This document shows, in pieces, positions 6,025-7,016 of a DNA stretch of 7,016 nt. The position numbers and the translations under genes are program-made. The stretch's first letter is position 1. The number at the start of each line of letters is the position of its first letter. Source of the DNA: Rikenellaceae bacterium (GTDB lineage: Bacteria; Bacteroidota; Bacteroidia; Bacteroidales; UBA932); the NCBI GenBank assembly GCA_900769885.1, contig CAAGIG010000015.1, forward strand, positions 1-7,016, written 5' to 3'. The notes under the pieces were generated by a model. It saw only the letters and a program-made list of their open reading frames with translations, was not told where the DNA came from and ran no database searches.

Positions 6025-7016
6025 GAGAGAAGTTACAAGGGCGAACGGAGGATGCCTTGGCTTCTGGCGGCGAGGAAGGACGTGGTAAGCTGCGAAAAGG
6101 TGCGGGGATCTGCAAACAGGACTTGATCCGCACATATCCGAATGGGGCAACCCGCGTGAATGAAGTTCACGCACTCTATAAGAGAGCCAACGCAGGGAAC
6201 TGAAACATCTCAATACCTGCAGGAAAAGAAAGAAATAATCGATTTCGCTAGTAGTGGCGAGCGAACGCGAAAGAGCCTAAACCAAAGTTGTTACGGCAAT
6301 TTTGGGGTTGTAGGGATTACGCCAGTTATCAAGTATAATAAAGAAGAAAGACCTGGAAAGGTCTCCCATAGAGGGTGATAGGCCCGTATTTGTAAGATTA
6401 TGCTAGAAACAGTAATTACCTGAGTAGGGCGGGACACGAGGAATCCTGTCTGAATCTACGGGGCCCATCCCGTAAGGCTAAATACGACCAGAAGACCGAT
6501 AGTGAACCAGTACTGTGAAGGAAAGGTGAAAAGAACCCCGAACAGGGGAGTGCAATAGACCCTGAAACCGTTCGTCTACAAGCGGTCGGAGCAGGCGAGA
6601 CCTGCGACGGCGTGCCTTTTGGATAATGAGCCTACGAGTTGTTTCACACTAGCGAGGTTAAGTTCTTCAGGAACGTAAGCCGAAGCGAGAGCGAGTCTGA
6701 CAAGGGCGTATAGTTAGTGTGAACAGACGCGAAACCTAGTGATCTACCCTTGACCAGGTTGAAGGAGCCGTGACAGGCTTTGGAGGACCGAACCGGTTTC
6801 CGTTGAAAAGGATTCGGATGAGTTGAGGGTAGGGGTGAAAGGCTAATCAAACTGGGAGATAGCTCGTACTCCCCGAAATGTCTTTAGGGACAGCCTCATA
6901 ATAGCTTAACGGAGGTAGAGCGACTGATAGGATGCGAGGGCTTCATCGCCTATCAATTCCTGACAAACCCCGAATGCCGTTAAGTGTTTTATGGGAGTGA
7001 GTCGCCGGGTGCTAAT
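6025..7016 (+). rRNA. rrl: 23S ribosomal RNA, 5' part (cut by window end)
   Basis: The segment is the 5' third of 23S rRNA. Alignment by eye to E. coli shows conserved blocks in order: GGATGCCTTGGC (6050), GAAGGACGTG (6075), CCGAATGGGGCAACCC, GTGGCGAGCGAACG (6254), GAGTAGGGCGGGACACG (6422), GTGAACCAGTACTGTGAAGG (6502), GGAGGACCGAACCGG (6781), GGTGAAAGGCTAATCAAAC and GAGATAGCTCGTACTCCCCG. It stops at GGGTGCTAAT, near E. coli position 1000, so domain I and much of domain II are present. The 5' end is set near 6025 because GGATGCC is at about position 26 in E. coli; it may be off by ten bases. No gap or broken core helix is evident, so it looks functional. No 16S or tRNA precedes it, and the 5S, if any, would lie beyond the window. 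Confidence 0.97.

Noticed and set aside
5906..6850. Several small open frames over the 23S rRNA on both strands
   Set aside because: They lie in conserved rRNA sequence; the RNA explains the region fully.

Overview
The window looks like part of a Bacteroidetes (Bacteroidales-type) chromosome. The evidence is a TTTG-N19-TAnnTTTG promoter, weak or absent Shine-Dalgarno sequences, a GTTCATTGAAATA box of the kind seen in Bacteroidetes rRNA leaders, and a NamZ/DUF1343 protein. Genus cannot be fixed by eye.

Layout. Bases 2-1459 hold a complete IS3-family element of the IS150 type on the + strand. It has 24-bp imperfect terminal inverted repeats, a hairpin at its left end, and orfA and orfB overlapping in the -1 frame with an A7 slippery run; together these should give a 458-residue DDE transposase. 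Bases 1492-5566 hold three minus-strand genes in one probable operon, read from right to left: an OPT-family oligopeptide transporter, a ZIP-family metal transporter (ZupT) whose start overlaps the transporter's stop by 8 bp, and 21 bp further a secreted NamZ-type exo-beta-N-acetylmuramidase. The element ends 32 bp beyond the last stop, so its transposase genes converge on the operon.

Bases 5567-6024 are an AT-rich, non-coding divergent control region. On the + strand it carries helically phased A-tracts, a textbook Bacteroidetes promoter, a short hairpin at the expected RNA 5' end and a boxA-like leader. It then runs into the 5' third (about 990 nt) of a 23S rRNA gene, cut by the window end.

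The three-gene operon suggests salvage of peptides, metal and peptidoglycan sugars: NamZ trims MurNAc from glycan ends outside the cytoplasm, OPT imports peptides, and ZupT brings in zinc or other divalent metal. That link is inferred from gene order only.

The most unusual point is that the 23S gene has no 16S or tRNA genes before it. It has its own strong promoter and leader and lies next to a divergent protein gene, as expected for an unlinked 23S transcription unit. The main caution is that the window starts at the end of an IS and stops inside an rRNA gene. Both are repeats that often break or misjoin short-read assemblies.
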